Source: Pseudacidovorax sp. RU35E (GTDB lineage Bacteria > Pseudomonadota > Gammaproteobacteria > Burkholderiales > Burkholderiaceae_C). From it: 64,000 nucleotides of DNA. Where the stretch lies: NCBI RefSeq assembly GCF_900156165.1, contig NZ_FTMY01000001.1, positions 434,001 through 498,000 on the forward strand. Direction: 5' to 3'. A program made the translations under genes and the position numbers. This document shows positions 9,437-19,413 of this stretch, piece after piece; within the stretch, counting starts at the first letter, position 1; each line of letters opens with the position of its first letter. The notes under the pieces are model-generated. The model was not told where the DNA came from. It made no database searches and worked only from the letters and a program-made list of their open reading frames with translations.

Positions 9437-9566
9437 GCGCCTGCTGAGCCAGATCCGCAGGCTTCGCTGCCTGTACGTTGGCCGGTGGACCTCCACCCAC
9501 TCGCCTGTCTGCTGGCTTTGTTGAAGTAATACCTTCGAATGCTGCGTGCCCATCGTGGCGCGCGGA

Positions 9567-9572
9567 TAAAAT
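9567..9572 (+). promoter_or_regulatory. putative -10 box (TAAAAT) for ndk
   Basis: TAAAAT followed by CGAGG, 116 nt before the ndk ATG. It would give a leader of about 110 nt holding a perfect hairpin. The -35 is unclear. Confidence 0.45.
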
Positions 9573-9603
9573 CGAGGGCTTTGCCAATAGGCGCCGGTCG
9601 AGG

Positions 9604-9621
9604 CGGGAGTCTGCACTCCCG
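9604..9621 (+). promoter_or_regulatory. hairpin in the ndk 5' leader
   Basis: A perfect 7-bp inverted repeat (CGGGAGT, loop CTGC, ACTCCCG) in the predicted ndk leader, about 70 nt upstream of the start codon. No T-run follows, so it does not look like a terminator. It could stabilise the message or be a protein site; no known riboswitch class is recognised. Confidence 0.4.
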
Positions 9622-9688
9622 TGAAGCCGTGCTTGGGGAACCTCTGGCAAACCTCTTTCCTCCCATTCAACCTCAGAGAAAAAAGCCC

Positions 9689-10114
9689 ATGGCCATCGAA
9701 CGTACCCTGTCCATCATCAAGCCCGACGCCGTCGCCAAGAACGTGATCGGCAAGATCGTCTCCCGCTTCGAGGCTGCCGGCCTCAAGATCGCCGCTGCCA
9801 AGCTGGTGCACCTGTCGCGCGGCGAGGCCGAGCAGTTCTACGGCGTCCACAAGGAGCGTCCCTTCTTCAAGGACCTGGTCGACTTCATGATCTCCGGTCC
9901 CGTGTTCGTGCAGGTCCTGGAAGGCGAAGACGCCATCGCCAAGAACCGCGACCTGATGGGCGCCACCGATCCCAAGAAGGCCGCCGCCGGCACCATCCGC
10001 GCCGACTTCGCCGAGAGCATCGACGCGAACGCCGTGCACGGCTCCGACGCCCCCGAGACGGCTGCCAACGAGGTCGCCTTCTTCTTCCCGTCGATGAACG
10101 TCTACAGCCGCTGA
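9689..10114 (+). CDS. ndk: nucleoside diphosphate kinase
   Basis: 141 aa, the standard length. Ndk transfers the gamma phosphate of ATP to NDPs through a phospho-histidine. Visible features are the N-terminal [12 protein letters not shown] strand, the [16 protein letters not shown] segment, and the active-site motif NAVHGSDA with His117. An upstream in-frame ATG at 9539 would add 50 residues with no similarity to the family, so the ATG at 9689, preceded by an AGAGAAAAAAG purine tract, is the start. rlmN follows after 25 nt; ndk-rlmN-pilW-rodZ is the usual Burkholderiales order. Confidence 0.97.
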   Translation: MAIERTLSIIKPDAVAKNVIGKIVSRFEAAGLKIAAAKLVHLSRGEAEQFYGVHKERPFFKDLVDFMISGPVFVQVLEGEDAIAKNRDLMGATDPKKAAAGTIRADFAESIDANAVHGSDAPETAANEVAFFFPSMNVYSR

Positions 10115-10139
10115 GGCTGAGGCCGCACCAGCCCTCGCC

Positions 10140-11294
10140 ATGACCGCCACCAACCTGCTCGATTTCGATCTGGAGGGTCTGGCCGCGTTCTGCGAGGGCC
10201 TGGGCGAAAAGCGTTTTCGCGCCACGCAACTGTTCCGCTGGATCCACCAGCGTGGCGCCAGCGACTTCGAGCAGATGAGCGATCTGGCGAAGTCGCTCCG
10301 CGGCAAGCTCGCCGGCTGTGCCACCGTCACCGGCCTGCCCGTCCTGACGCAGCAGGAGTCGACCGACGGCACGATCAAGTGGCTGTTCAATGTCGGCAAC
10401 GGCGATGCCGTCGAGGCCGTGTTCATTCCAGAGGAAGACCGCGGCACGCTGTGCGTGTCGTCGCAGGCGGGTTGTGCCGTGGGGTGCCGCTTCTGCTCCA
10501 CGGGCCACCAGGGCTTCAGCCGCAACCTGAGCACCGGCGAGATCGTCGCGCAGCTCTGGTTTGCCGAGCATTTCCTGCGACGACACCTGGGCCGCGACGA
10601 GCGCGTCATCTCGAACGTCGTGATGATGGGCATGGGCGAGCCGCTGCAGAACTACGGCGCGCTGGTGCCGGCGCTGCGGACGATGCTGGACGACAACGCC
10701 TACGGCCTCTCGCGCCGCCGCGTGACCGTGTCCACCTCGGGCGTGGTCCCCATGATGGACCGCCTGGGCGCCGACTGCCCGGTGGCCCTGGCCGTGTCGC
10801 TGCACGCACCCAACGATGCGCTGCGGGACGATCTCGTGCCGCTGAATCGCAAATACCCGCTGGCCGAACTCATGAGCGCGTGCAAGCGCTATCTGGAGCC
10901 GGCTCCGCGCGACTTCATCACTTTCGAATACTGCATGCTGGATGGCGTCAACGACCAGCCCGAGCATGCCCGTCAGTTGATCGAGCTGGTGCGCACGAGC
11001 GGCGTCTCCTGCAAGTTCAACCTGATCCCCTTCAATCCCTTTCCGGCTTCAGGTCTGGTGCGCTCGCCTGCGCCGCGCGTGCAGGCCTTCGCGCGGCTGC
11101 TGGCCGACGCGGGCATCGTCACCACGGTGCGCAAGACCCGTGGTGACGACATCGACGCGGCCTGCGGCCAGCTGGCCGGCGACGTCAAGGACCGCACGCG
11201 TGCGGCTGAGCGCATGGCGCAGCGACGCACCGTGATGATGCGCAAGGTGCAGACCGAGCCGGAACATCCGACCGTCGGAGAAGCTGCACGATGA
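10140..11294 (+). CDS. rlmN: dual-specificity RNA methyltransferase RlmN
   Basis: 384 aa. This radical SAM enzyme makes 2-methyladenosine at A2503 of 23S rRNA and A37 of some tRNAs. The CxxxCxxC cluster motif is at Cys112, Cys116 and Cys119 ([12 protein letters not shown]). The N-terminal helical domain ([15 protein letters not shown]) and the [10 protein letters not shown] segment match the family. The methyl-carrying Cys is expected in the C-terminal [16 protein letters not shown] segment, which contains a Cys in the right context. The stop overlaps the pilW start. Confidence 0.96.
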   Translation: MTATNLLDFDLEGLAAFCEGLGEKRFRATQLFRWIHQRGASDFEQMSDLAKSLRGKLAGCATVTGLPVLTQQESTDGTIKWLFNVGNGDAVEAVFIPEEDRGTLCVSSQAGCAVGCRFCSTGHQGFSRNLSTGEIVAQLWFAEHFLRRHLGRDERVISNVVMMGMGEPLQNYGALVPALRTMLDDNAYGLSRRRVTVSTSGVVPMMDRLGADCPVALAVSLHAPNDALRDDLVPLNRKYPLAELMSACKRYLEPAPRDFITFEYCMLDGVNDQPEHARQLIELVRTSGVSCKFNLIPFNPFPASGLVRSPAPRVQAFARLLADAGIVTTVRKTRGDDIDAACGQLAGDVKDRTRAAERMAQRRTVMMRKVQTEPEHPTVGEAAR

Positions 11295-12142
11295 TCTTGC
11301 GCGGGCCGCGCTCTCATTCCGCCCAGGCGCGCCTGCTGGCGCTCAGCTCGGTGCTTGGCATCGCGGCCTTGGTCTCCGCTTGCAAAAGCACCCCTCCGGC
11401 AGCGGTGGAGCCGCCGCCACCGCCAAGTGCGACACCCTTGCAGGTGGATCCGGTCGATCCTGCCGTGCAGGCCAAGCGTCGCGCGCAGCTGCGGCTGCAG
11501 CTGGCGCTGGGGTACTTCGAACAGGGGCAGAACCAGGTGGCCCTCGAAGAAATCGGCAATGCGCTGACCGCCGACCCGTCGCTGGGCGCTGCCTACAACC
11601 TGCGCGGGCTGGTCTACATGCGCCTGGATGATCCGGCTCAGGCGGAAGACAGCTTTCGCCGCGCCGTTGCGCTCAATCCGCGGGACGGCGATGCCCTGCA
11701 CAACTACGGCTGGCTCATGTGCCAGCAAAAGCGCTATGCCGACGCCGTTCAGCGCTTTGGCGCAGCGCTGGCCGTGCCCGGCTACCGCGACGCCGCCCGT
11801 ACCTGGATGACTCAGGGCGTGTGCCAGATGCAGGCCGGCGACAGTGCGGGCGCCCAGCGTTCGCTGATGCAGGCCTACGAGCTCGACAGTGCCAACCCCG
11901 TCGTGGGCTACAACCTGGCGCTGTTGCTCCACCAACGCCGCGACGACGTGCGGGCCCAGTTCTATATCCGTCGCGTGAACAACGGTCCGTCCGGCAACGC
12001 GGAATCGCTCTGGCTTGGCATGCGCATCGAGCGTCGGCTCGGCAACGCGGAGGCGGTGTCCCAGCTGGGCATGCAGCTGCGGCGGCGTTTCCCGGACGCG
12101 CGCGAGACGCTGGCCTACGAGCGTGGAAACTTCAATGAATGA
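11291..12142 (+). CDS. pilW: type IV pilus biogenesis lipoprotein PilW/PilF (TPR)
   Basis: 283 aa. PilW/PilF is the outer-membrane pilotin that helps PilQ secretin assembly. The signal sequence ends in LVSAC, Cys31 being the lipidation site. Residues about 55-250 hold tetratricopeptide repeats (for example [19 protein letters not shown] and [19 protein letters not shown]). The four-nt overlap with rlmN and 8-nt overlap with rodZ indicate one operon. Pilus function is inferred from family and synteny; other pil genes are not in this window. Confidence 0.88.
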   Translation: MILRGPRSHSAQARLLALSSVLGIAALVSACKSTPPAAVEPPPPPSATPLQVDPVDPAVQAKRRAQLRLQLALGYFEQGQNQVALEEIGNALTADPSLGAAYNLRGLVYMRLDDPAQAEDSFRRAVALNPRDGDALHNYGWLMCQQKRYADAVQRFGAALAVPGYRDAARTWMTQGVCQMQAGDSAGAQRSLMQAYELDSANPVVGYNLALLLHQRRDDVRAQFYIRRVNNGPSGNAESLWLGMRIERRLGNAEAVSQLGMQLRRRFPDARETLAYERGNFNE

Positions 12143-13070
12143 TCAGCCGAACGAGACGGCGCCGACCGTCCAGGGAGCCGTTCCGGCGTCGCCAGCCGTC
12201 CAGCCCACGGCGGGGCAGATGTTGCGTCAGGCCCGCGAGATGCACGGACTGCACCTGGAGGTCGTGGCAGCGGCGTTGAAGGTGCCCGTGCAGAAGCTTG
12301 CCGCGCTGGAGGCGGACGATCTGACGGCATTGCCGGATCCGGTGTTCGCCCGCGCGCTGGCGGCCAGCGTCTGTCGCGCCTTGCGCGTCGATCCGGCGCC
12401 CGTTCTTGCGCGTCTGCCCGGTGCGCCGCGTGCATCGTTGGCCCAGTCCGACCGCGCGGTCGGTGGCGCGATTAAGCCCCATACGCACCGCAACGCCGGT
12501 CTCGGGCGGACGACCCATGGCATTTCCGCGCCGCTGATCGTGGTGGTGGCCTTGCTGCTGGGCGCGGCGGCCCTGCTGTTCTGGGTGCCGCAGAGCGCCA
12601 TCGACAAGGTGACCGCGGCCCTGGCGCCCCAGGGTGGGCGATCGCCATCCGCGCAGGTGGATCCCGCAGCGGCCGCCGAAGGGGCGGGCGCTGCCGCAGC
12701 CGACGGTGCTGCGAGCTCGCAGCCTCCCGCGACCGCACCGGTGCCCGCCGCCACCGCCTCGCAGCCCGCCGCTGCCGAGGTTGCGGCCACGCCGGCGCCG
12801 GCTCCCGTGGCGGCACCCGCGGAAGCTGTCCAGCTCACCGCCAAGGGCGAAGCCTGGGTGTCGGTGTCCGAGGCCGGCGGCCGCGTGCTGCAGCAGCGCA
12901 CCTTGGCGAGCGGCGAAACGCTGGCCCTTTCCGGCAAGCTGCCGCTCGCGGTGATCATCGGTCGCGCGTCCGCCGTCGATGTGCTCGTGCATGGCAAGCC
13001 TTTCGACCTGACGCCCATTGCCCGCACGGGCGGCGTCGCCCGCTTCGAAGTCAAGGCGGAGGCCCCGTGA
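12135..13070 (+). CDS. rodZ: RodZ-like helix-turn-helix membrane protein
   Basis: 311 aa from the ATG at 12135, which overlaps the pilW stop. Layout is that of RodZ, the bitopic cell-shape protein that binds MreB: an Xre-type helix-turn-helix domain (about 24-95, with [19 protein letters not shown]), one transmembrane helix (about 131-151), a long Ala/Pro-rich periplasmic linker, and a C-terminal DUF4115-like beta domain (about 232-311, beginning [18 protein letters not shown]). The GVxVP type N-terminal motif is conserved. ispG follows after 58 nt with its own ribosome-binding site. Confidence 0.87.
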   Translation: MNDQPNETAPTVQGAVPASPAVQPTAGQMLRQAREMHGLHLEVVAAALKVPVQKLAALEADDLTALPDPVFARALAASVCRALRVDPAPVLARLPGAPRASLAQSDRAVGGAIKPHTHRNAGLGRTTHGISAPLIVVVALLLGAAALLFWVPQSAIDKVTAALAPQGGRSPSAQVDPAAAAEGAGAAAADGAASSQPPATAPVPAATASQPAAAEVAATPAPAPVAAPAEAVQLTAKGEAWVSVSEAGGRVLQQRTLASGETLALSGKLPLAVIIGRASAVDVLVHGKPFDLTPIARTGGVARFEVKAEAP

Positions 13071-13128
13071 TGCGGCGCCTGCGCCGTTTGCGCGCCAGCC
13101 CCTGTGCTGTATCCGCGCAGGAGTCTGC

Positions 13129-14427
13129 ATGATGAGCTTCGACCGCATCCTCGATCCCGCCGCCCTTCCCATTGCCGCCGCCAGTCCGGCTGCGCGCCGT
13201 TCGCGTCAGGCGCGCGTGGTGTGGGGCCCGCGCGTGGTGACCGTGGGTGGCGACGCCCCGGTGCGCGTGCAGTCCATGACCAACACCGACACGGTGGACG
13301 CCATCGGCACCGCCATCCAGGTCAAGGAACTGGCCCAGGCCGGCTCCGAGATGGTCCGCATCACCGTCAATACGCCTGAGGCCGCGGCCCAGGTGCCCTA
13401 TATCCGTGAGCAACTCGACCGCATGGGCGTCGATGTGCCGCTGGTGGGCGACTTCCACTACAACGGCCATCGGCTACTGACCGAATTCCCGGCCTGCGCG
13501 GAAGCACTGTCCAAGTACCGCATCAACCCTGGCAACGTGGGCAAGGGTGACAAGAAGGACCGGCAGTTCGGCCAGATGATCGAAGCCGCCGTGCGCTGGA
13601 ACAAGGTGGTGCGCATCGGCGTCAACTGGGGCAGCCTGGACCAGGAACTGCTGGCCAGCCTGATGGACGCCAACAGCCGCCGCGCCCAGCCCTGGGACGC
13701 CAAGGCCGTGATGTACGAGGCGCTGGTGAGCTCGGCCATCGACTCCGCCCGCCTGGCCGAATCGATGGGCATGAACGGCGACCAGATCATCCTCAGCTGC
13801 AAGGTGAGCGGCGTGCAGGACCTGATCTCCGTCTACCGCGAACTGGCCCGCCGCTGCGATTACGCCCTGCACCTGGGCCTGACCGAGGCCGGGATGGCCA
13901 CCAAGGGCACGGTGGCCTCGGCCACGGCGTTGTCGATCCTGCTGCAGGAAGGCATCGGCGACACCATCCGTGTGAGCCTGACGCCCCAGCCGGGGGAAGC
14001 CCGCACGCAGGAGGTGGTGATCGCCGCCGAGATCCTGCAGGCCCTGGGGCTGCGCGTGTTCGTGCCCAGCGTCACCGCCTGCCCTGGTTGCGGCCGCACC
14101 ACCAGCACCACCTTCCAGGAGCTGGCCAAGCAGATCGACGACTACCTGCGCATGCAGATGCCGGTGTGGCGCAACCGCTACCCGGGCGTCGAGGCGCTGA
14201 AGGTGGCCGTCATGGGCTGCATCGTCAACGGTCCGGGCGAGAGCAAGCATGCCGACATCGGCATCAGCCTGCCCGGCACCGGGGAGGCGCCGGCCGCGCC
14301 CGTCTTCATCGACGGCGAGAAGGCGCTCACCCTGCGTGGCGAGAACATCGCCACCGAATTCCATCAGATCGTCGAAAACTACATCGAGAAGCGCTTCGGC
14401 CAGGCCGCCGCCACCGCTGGCGCCTGA
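13129..14427 (+). CDS. ispG: 4-hydroxy-3-methylbut-2-enyl diphosphate synthase IspG
   Basis: 432 aa. IspG is the [4Fe-4S] enzyme of the MEP isoprenoid pathway converting MEcPP to HMBPP. Cluster ligands are in CPGCGRTT (two Cys) and [15 protein letters not shown] (third Cys) near the C-terminus. The N-terminal TIM-barrel half starts with [23 protein letters not shown] ribosome-binding site lies 8 nt before the ATG at 13129; a second ATG follows directly at 13132. hisS begins 17 nt after the stop, the usual ispG-hisS order. Confidence 0.97.
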   Translation: MMSFDRILDPAALPIAAASPAARRSRQARVVWGPRVVTVGGDAPVRVQSMTNTDTVDAIGTAIQVKELAQAGSEMVRITVNTPEAAAQVPYIREQLDRMGVDVPLVGDFHYNGHRLLTEFPACAEALSKYRINPGNVGKGDKKDRQFGQMIEAAVRWNKVVRIGVNWGSLDQELLASLMDANSRRAQPWDAKAVMYEALVSSAIDSARLAESMGMNGDQIILSCKVSGVQDLISVYRELARRCDYALHLGLTEAGMATKGTVASATALSILLQEGIGDTIRVSLTPQPGEARTQEVVIAAEILQALGLRVFVPSVTACPGCGRTTSTTFQELAKQIDDYLRMQMPVWRNRYPGVEALKVAVMGCIVNGPGESKHADIGISLPGTGEAPAAPVFIDGEKALTLRGENIATEFHQIVENYIEKRFGQAAATAGA

Positions 14428-14444
14428 TCGAACCCCTGTCACCC

Positions 14445-15743
14445 ATGGCTGAAAAGATCAGTGCCGTCAAAGGCATGAATGACATCCTGCCGCCGGAATC
14501 GGCGCGCTGGGAATGGCTTGAAGGCATCGTGCGCGAACAGATGGCGCGCCATGCATACCGAAACATCCGCACTCCGATCCTGGAGCACACGGCGCTGTTC
14601 GTGCGTGGAATCGGCGAGGTGACCGACATCGTCGAGAAGGAGATGTACTCCTTCGAGGACCGCCTCAACGGCGAGCAGCTGACGCTGCGCCCCGAGAACA
14701 CGGCCAGCGTCGTTCGTGCGGTGACGGAGCATTCCTATCTATACGATGGCCCCAAGCGGCTCTGGTACACGGGACCGATGTTCCGCCACGAGCGGCCGCA
14801 GCGCGGCCGCTACCGACAGTTCCATCAGATCGGTGCCGAGGCGCTGGGCTTCGCCGGACCCGACGTCGATGCCGAGCTGATCCTGCTGGCTGCTTCGCTG
14901 TGGAAGGCGCTCGGCCTCACCGATGTCCGCCTGGAGATCAACAGCCTGGGCCAGCCGGCCGAGCGCGCCGCCCACCGCGCGCAACTGATCGCCCATTTCG
15001 AGCGGCATGCCGACAAGCTGGACGAGGACGGCAAGCGCCGCCTGCACAGCAATCCACTGCGCATTCTGGACACCAAGAATGCGGCGATGAAGGACGTGGT
15101 CGAGGCGGCGCCGAAGCTGCTCGACTTCCTGGGTGAGGCCTCGCTTGCGCATTTCGATGGCCTTCGCGCCATCCTGGACGCCAACGGCATCGCCTACACG
15201 ATCAACCCACGCCTGGTGCGTGGGCTCGATTACTACAACCTGTCGGTGTTCGAGTTCGTCACCGATCGCCTCGGTGCCCAGGGCACGGTGTGCGCGGGCG
15301 GGCGCTACGACGACCTCATCGTGCAGATCGGCGGCAAGGCTGCGCCTGCCGTGGGCTGGGCGATGGGGGTGGAACGCGTGCTGGCCTTGCTGGAAGAGCA
15401 GGGCACGGCTTTTCCCGCACCTGCGCCCGACGCCTTCGCTGTCGTGCCCGATGCGTCGGCCATGCCCGTCGTGTTGCACACCCTGACGAAGTTGCGCGAC
15501 ATGGGCGTGCAGGTCCAGATGCATGCGGGTGGGCCGGACGGGCAGGGCAGCTTCAAGTCCCAATTCAAGCGGGCCGATGCCAGCGGCGCGCGCCACGCGC
15601 TGATCTTCGGCGCCGACGAGCTGGCCCGCGGCGAGGTCACCGTGAAATCGCTGCGCGACGGTGCGGGCGCCCAGTTGGCGCGCCCGCTGGCCGAGGTCGC
15701 GGCCTGGGGGCCCAGCCTACAATCCGCGGCTTCCCAAGACTGA
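14445..15743 (+). CDS. hisS: histidyl-tRNA synthetase
   Basis: 432 aa class II synthetase that charges tRNA-His. Motif 2 ([20 protein letters not shown]), the histidine-binding RGLDYYN segment and motif 3 ([12 protein letters not shown]) are all present, and the C-terminal anticodon-binding domain starts near residue 330. The ATG at 14445 gives the expected N-terminus ([16 protein letters not shown]). It lies between ispG and the YfgM-like gene. A second, non-charging paralogue (hisZ) is at 23287. Confidence 0.97.
   Translation: MAEKISAVKGMNDILPPESARWEWLEGIVREQMARHAYRNIRTPILEHTALFVRGIGEVTDIVEKEMYSFEDRLNGEQLTLRPENTASVVRAVTEHSYLYDGPKRLWYTGPMFRHERPQRGRYRQFHQIGAEALGFAGPDVDAELILLAASLWKALGLTDVRLEINSLGQPAERAAHRAQLIAHFERHADKLDEDGKRRLHSNPLRILDTKNAAMKDVVEAAPKLLDFLGEASLAHFDGLRAILDANGIAYTINPRLVRGLDYYNLSVFEFVTDRLGAQGTVCAGGRYDDLIVQIGGKAAPAVGWAMGVERVLALLEEQGTAFPAPAPDAFAVVPDASAMPVVLHTLTKLRDMGVQVQMHAGGPDGQGSFKSQFKRADASGARHALIFGADELARGEVTVKSLRDGAGAQLARPLAEVAAWGPSLQSAASQD
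15718..15723 (+). promoter_or_regulatory. putative -10 box (TACAAT) for the yfgM-like gene and bamB
   Basis: TACAAT followed by CCGCGG, overlapping the end of hisS and 28 nt before the ATG at 15752. It may give the yfgM-like-bamB pair a promoter separate from ispG-hisS. Confidence 0.4.
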
Positions 15744-15751
15744 CCCCCCGT

Positions 15752-16420
15752 ATGGCGACCCATCTCGATCTCGAAGAGCAGGAACAGCTCGACCGCCTCA
15801 AGCATTTCTGGAACCTCTACGGCAATCTGATCACCGGCGTCGTGATCCTGGCCGCCGTGGCGGTGCTGGGCTGGAACGGTTGGCACTACTGGCAACAGCG
15901 CCAGTCGACGCAGGCCGCCGCACTCTATGACGAGCTCGATCGCGCCGTGCAGGCGGGCGATCCCGCCAAGGTTCAGCGGGCCTTCGACGACATGACCAGC
16001 CGCTTCGGCAGTACGGTGTACGCCCAGCAGGCAGGCCTCTTGACCAGCAAGACGCTGGCCGACAAGGGCCAGGCCGACGCCAGCCGCGCGGCACTGACCT
16101 GGGTGGCCGACAAGGGCACCGACCCGGGATACCGTGCCGTGGCGCGTCTGCGCCTGGCTGCAGCGCTGCTGGAGACCAAGGCCTACGACGAGGCGCTCAA
16201 GCAGCTCGACGGCAGTTTCCCGGAGGAATTCAAGGGCCTGGTGGCCGACCGCCGCGGCGATGTGCTGTTGGCGCAGGGCAAGCGCAATGAAGCGCAGGCC
16301 GAGTACAAGAAGGCATGGACCGCCCTGGCGCAGGACGCGGCCTATCGCAAGCTGGTGGAGGTCAAGCTCAACGCCGTGGGCGTCGACCCGGCTTCGCTCT
16401 CGGCCCAGGCCTCTTCCTGA
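15752..16420 (+). CDS. YfgM-like tetratricopeptide membrane protein
   Basis: 222 aa. The N-terminus is cytoplasmic and acidic (DLEEQEQLDRLKHFWNLYGN), followed by one transmembrane helix (about residues 23-42) and a periplasmic tetratricopeptide-like domain. This layout and the position between hisS and bamB match YfgM (PpiD/SecYEG-associated periplasmic chaperone partner). The ATG at 15752 is 8 nt after the hisS stop. The chaperone role is known from E. coli and is inferred here from family and synteny. Confidence 0.88.
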   Translation: MATHLDLEEQEQLDRLKHFWNLYGNLITGVVILAAVAVLGWNGWHYWQQRQSTQAAALYDELDRAVQAGDPAKVQRAFDDMTSRFGSTVYAQQAGLLTSKTLADKGQADASRAALTWVADKGTDPGYRAVARLRLAAALLETKAYDEALKQLDGSFPEEFKGLVADRRGDVLLAQGKRNEAQAEYKKAWTALAQDAAYRKLVEVKLNAVGVDPASLSAQASS

Positions 16421-16434
16421 AACGGATTTGATTC

Positions 16435-17583
16435 ATGACCCTGTCGAAGCTCTCCACGCCCCTCGCTAGCGTTCTGCGGGCCACCTGTGCCGGCATCGTT
16501 GTGGCTGCCCTGGCCGCCTGTTCCGGCACGTCGAAGCCCAAGCCGGACGAACTGCCGGCCAATCCTTCGGTGCTGGGCGTCAGCCAGGCATGGAGCGTCA
16601 AGCTGCCGGCGGTGAGCTTTCCGTTGAGCACTGCGGTCAGCGGCGACCGGGTGACAGTGGCGGCTTCCGACGGCACCGTGGTGGCCATCGACGCGCGCCA
16701 GGGGCGTGAGCTGTGGCGCGCCCAGGCCGGCGCGCCGCTGTCGGCAGGGGTGGGCAGTGACGGCCAACTGGCTGCTGTCGTGACCCGCAACAACGAGCTC
16801 GTCGCCATCGAGGCGGGCAAGGTCATCTGGAAGGAGCGCCTGCCTGCCGAGACGTTCACGCCGCCGCTGGTGGCGGGGCGCCGGGTGTTTGTCCAGACGG
16901 CCGACCGCACCACGGCAGCTTTCGACGGACAGACCGGCCGGCGTCTTTGGCAGCAGAGCCGCGCAGGTGGGGAGACGCTGGTGCTGCGCAAGCCGGGCGT
17001 GCTGATGCCCTTTGGCGACACGCTGGTCACCGGCATCGGGGCGCGGTTGGTCGGCATGAATCCCGCCAACGGCAGTTCGCGCTGGGAAGTCCCGGTGGCT
17101 TCGCCCCGGGGCACGAACGACGTGGAGCGCCTGGTCGACTTGACCGGCAGCGTCAGCCGGGTGGGCGACAGCATCTGCGCGCGCGCCTACTACGCGGCTG
17201 TCGGCTGCGTCGATGCCCAGCGCGGCACCCTGGCCTGGACCCAACCGGCAGTGGGCTCGGAAGGCGTTTCGGGCGACGACAGCTTCGTCTACGGCGTGGA
17301 AAGCAACGGCACGGTGCTCGCGTGGCGCCGGGCCGATGGGCAACGTGCCTGGAGCATGGATCGTCTGCGCCTTCGCACGCTGACGGCGCCGCTCGCCGTC
17401 GGTCGCACGCTCGTGATCGGTGAAGACACGGGCGCAGTTCACTTCCTGTCGCGCCAGGATGGTGCCGTGCTCAACCGCCTGGTGCCGGATGGTTCGGCCG
17501 TCGCCGCAGCGCCGACGATCGCCGCCGACACGGTCGTGATCGTCACCCGCAACGGCGGCGTGTTCGGTTACCGACCCGAATGA
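16435..17583 (+). CDS. bamB: outer membrane assembly lipoprotein BamB
   Basis: 382 aa. BamB is the eight-bladed beta-propeller lipoprotein of the BAM complex. The signal peptide ends in LAACS with Cys29. PQQ-like propeller repeats are visible, for example DGTVVAIDARQGRELWRA, DRTTAAFDGQTGRRLWQQ and RNGGVFGYR at the end. It is 14 nt after the yfgM-like gene, and bamD is also in this window, about 11 kb away. A stable hairpin with a T-run follows the stop. Confidence 0.95.
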   Translation: MTLSKLSTPLASVLRATCAGIVVAALAACSGTSKPKPDELPANPSVLGVSQAWSVKLPAVSFPLSTAVSGDRVTVAASDGTVVAIDARQGRELWRAQAGAPLSAGVGSDGQLAAVVTRNNELVAIEAGKVIWKERLPAETFTPPLVAGRRVFVQTADRTTAAFDGQTGRRLWQQSRAGGETLVLRKPGVLMPFGDTLVTGIGARLVGMNPANGSSRWEVPVASPRGTNDVERLVDLTGSVSRVGDSICARAYYAAVGCVDAQRGTLAWTQPAVGSEGVSGDDSFVYGVESNGTVLAWRRADGQRAWSMDRLRLRTLTAPLAVGRTLVIGEDTGAVHFLSRQDGAVLNRLVPDGSAVAAAPTIAADTVVIVTRNGGVFGYRPE

Positions 17584-17591
17584 TGTCTGCA

Positions 17592-17617
17592 CGGCCGGCG
17601 CGTGCCGGCTGGTTTTT
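17592..17617 (+). terminator. hairpin with T-run between bamB and der
   Basis: GCCGGC, loop GCGT, GCCGGC, extended by flanking pairs, then GG and five T. It fits an intrinsic terminator or attenuator placed 9 nt after the bamB stop and 29 nt before der. Confidence 0.6.
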
Positions 17618-17645
17618 CAATGATCCGCTCTGAACGAAGGTTTGC

Positions 17646-18995
17646 ATGAAGCCGGTTCTCGCGCTCGTAGGGCGCCCCAACGTCGGCAAGTCGACCCTGT
17701 TCAACCGCCTGACGGGCACGCGCGACGCCATCGTGGCCGACTTTGCCGGCCTGACCCGTGACCGCCATTACGGCAGTGGCCGGGCCGGCCCACGTGAGTT
17801 CATCGTCATCGACACCGGTGGCTTCGAGCCGGATGCCGGCAGCGGCATCTACCAGGAGATGGCCAAGCAGACGCGCCAGGCCGTCGCAGAGGCGGATGTG
17901 ATCGTGTTCGTGGTGGATGCGCGCGAGGGTCTGTCGGCCCAGGATCACGACATCGCCAAGGAGCTGCGCCGGCTCGGCAAGCCGTGCGTCCTTGCGGCCA
18001 ACAAGGCCGAAGGCATGAAGGACAGCGGGCGACTGGCGGAGTTCTATGAGCTGGGGCTGGGCGAAGTGCATGCCGTGTCGTCGGCCCATGGCCAGGGCGT
18101 GCGGTCGCTGGTCGATCTCGCCCTCGATGCGCTGCCGCCCGTCGAAGAGGACGAAGCAGATCCGCAGGACGAGGAGGGCGCGCGGCCGATCCGTCTGGCC
18201 GTGGCCGGCCGACCCAACGTCGGAAAGTCGACGCTGATCAACACCTGGCTTGGCGAGGAGCGCCTGGTCGCCTTCGACATGCCCGGTACCACGCGCGACG
18301 CCATCATGGTGCCGCTGGAGCGCAATGGTCAGCGCTTCGAGCTGATCGACACCGCAGGTCTGCGTCGCAAGGGCCGTGTGTTCGAGGCTATCGAGAAGTT
18401 CTCGGTGGTGAAGACCCTGCAGGCCATCGAGTCGGCCAACGTCGTGCTGCTGTTGATCGACGCCACGCAGGGTGTGACCGATCAGGACGCCCACATCGCC
18501 GGCTTCATCCTGGAAGCGGGGCGGGCGGTGGTCATCGCCGTCAACAAGTGGGACGCGGTCGACAGCTACGAGCGCGAGCAGTTGCAGCGGCAGATCGAGA
18601 ACCGCCTGCCCTTCCTCAAGTTCGCCGCATTGCACTTCATCTCGGCCAAGAAGCGGCTGGGTGTCGGGCCGGTGTGGCAGTCGATCGTCCAGGCCCACCG
18701 ATCGGCCACGCGCAAGATGGCGACGCCTGTGCTCACACGCGTATTGCTGGAGTCGGTGCAGTTCCAGGCGCCCAAGAAGAGCGGCATGTACCGGCCCAAG
18801 CTGCGCTATGCGCACCAGGGCGGCATGAACCCGCCTGTGATCGTCATCCATGGCAACTCGCTGGAGCACGTGAGCGACAGCTACCGGCGATTCCTCGAGA
18901 CGCGCTTCCGCAAGGAATTCGATCTGATCGGCACGCCACTGCGCATCGAGTTCAAGACCTCGCATAACCCCTATGCCGACAAGGACGGTTCGTGA
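17646..18995 (+). CDS. der: ribosome-assembly GTPase Der (EngA)
   Basis: 449 aa. Der acts in 50S subunit maturation. It has two tandem GTPase domains: the first P-loop is GRPNVGKST at residues 9-17 with DTGG as G3, the second GRPNVGKST near residue 188 with DTAGLRRKG as G3 and NKWD as G4. A KH-like C-terminal domain follows (about 360-449). An unusual point is the acidic linker between domains ([14 protein letters not shown]). It follows bamB after a terminator-like hairpin and precedes hfq. Confidence 0.97.
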   Translation: MKPVLALVGRPNVGKSTLFNRLTGTRDAIVADFAGLTRDRHYGSGRAGPREFIVIDTGGFEPDAGSGIYQEMAKQTRQAVAEADVIVFVVDAREGLSAQDHDIAKELRRLGKPCVLAANKAEGMKDSGRLAEFYELGLGEVHAVSSAHGQGVRSLVDLALDALPPVEEDEADPQDEEGARPIRLAVAGRPNVGKSTLINTWLGEERLVAFDMPGTTRDAIMVPLERNGQRFELIDTAGLRRKGRVFEAIEKFSVVKTLQAIESANVVLLLIDATQGVTDQDAHIAGFILEAGRAVVIAVNKWDAVDSYEREQLQRQIENRLPFLKFAALHFISAKKRLGVGPVWQSIVQAHRSATRKMATPVLTRVLLESVQFQAPKKSGMYRPKLRYAHQGGMNPPVIVIHGNSLEHVSDSYRRFLETRFRKEFDLIGTPLRIEFKTSHNPYADKDGS

Positions 18996-19061
18996 TCCGT
19001 CATCATGGTGTTTCGCCCGGGCAGTAGCCGCTCTTTTTGCGACGGCTTTCGTACGCGAATG

Positions 19062-19089
19062 TTGCAGTGCGGAAACCCTGTGTTAAGGT
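19062..19089 (+). promoter_or_regulatory. putative hfq promoter
   Basis: TTGCAG (19062-19067), 16 nt spacer, TAAGGT (19084-19089). The predicted transcript start is about 34 nt before the hfq GTG. Confidence 0.45.
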
Positions 19090-19129
19090 GCCCGGTCCAA
19101 CAACTCTTCTTCTGAACACGGAGAATATC

Positions 19130-19372
19130 GTGAGCAACAAAGGGCAACTCCTACAAGACCCGTTCCTGAACACGCTGCGCCGCGAGCATGTTCCTGTCTC
19201 GATCTACCTGGTCAACGGCATCAAGCTGCAAGGCCAGATCGAGTCTTTCGACCAGTACGTCGTGTTGCTGCGCAACACGGTGACGCAAATGGTCTACAAG
19301 CACGCCATCTCGACCATCGTGCCCGGCCGCGCCGTCAACTTCTCGGTCACCGAGAGCGACGCCAGCGCCTGA
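19130..19372 (+). CDS. hfq: RNA chaperone Hfq
   Basis: 80 aa, the usual length. Hfq is a hexameric Sm-like protein pairing small RNAs with mRNAs. The N-terminus ([18 protein letters not shown]), the Sm1 segment ([19 protein letters not shown]) and the Sm2 core (YKHAIST) are near identical to the family. The start is the GTG at 19130, preceded by GGAG; upstream in-frame codons give a non-conserved extension. hflX follows, as in most Proteobacteria. Confidence 0.97.
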   Translation: MSNKGQLLQDPFLNTLRREHVPVSIYLVNGIKLQGQIESFDQYVVLLRNTVTQMVYKHAISTIVPGRAVNFSVTESDASA

Positions 19373-19413
19373 GCGGCATGGGACGGGTTGGCGGACACGT
19401 CAACCCGTCCACC

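Noticed and set aside
7496-10633. Very long minus-strand frame of 1045 codons opposite scpB, rluB, ndk and rlmN
   Set aside because: Antisense to four clearly conserved genes; composition (His/Arg/Ala-rich) is a GC-rich shadow and no domain is recognisable.
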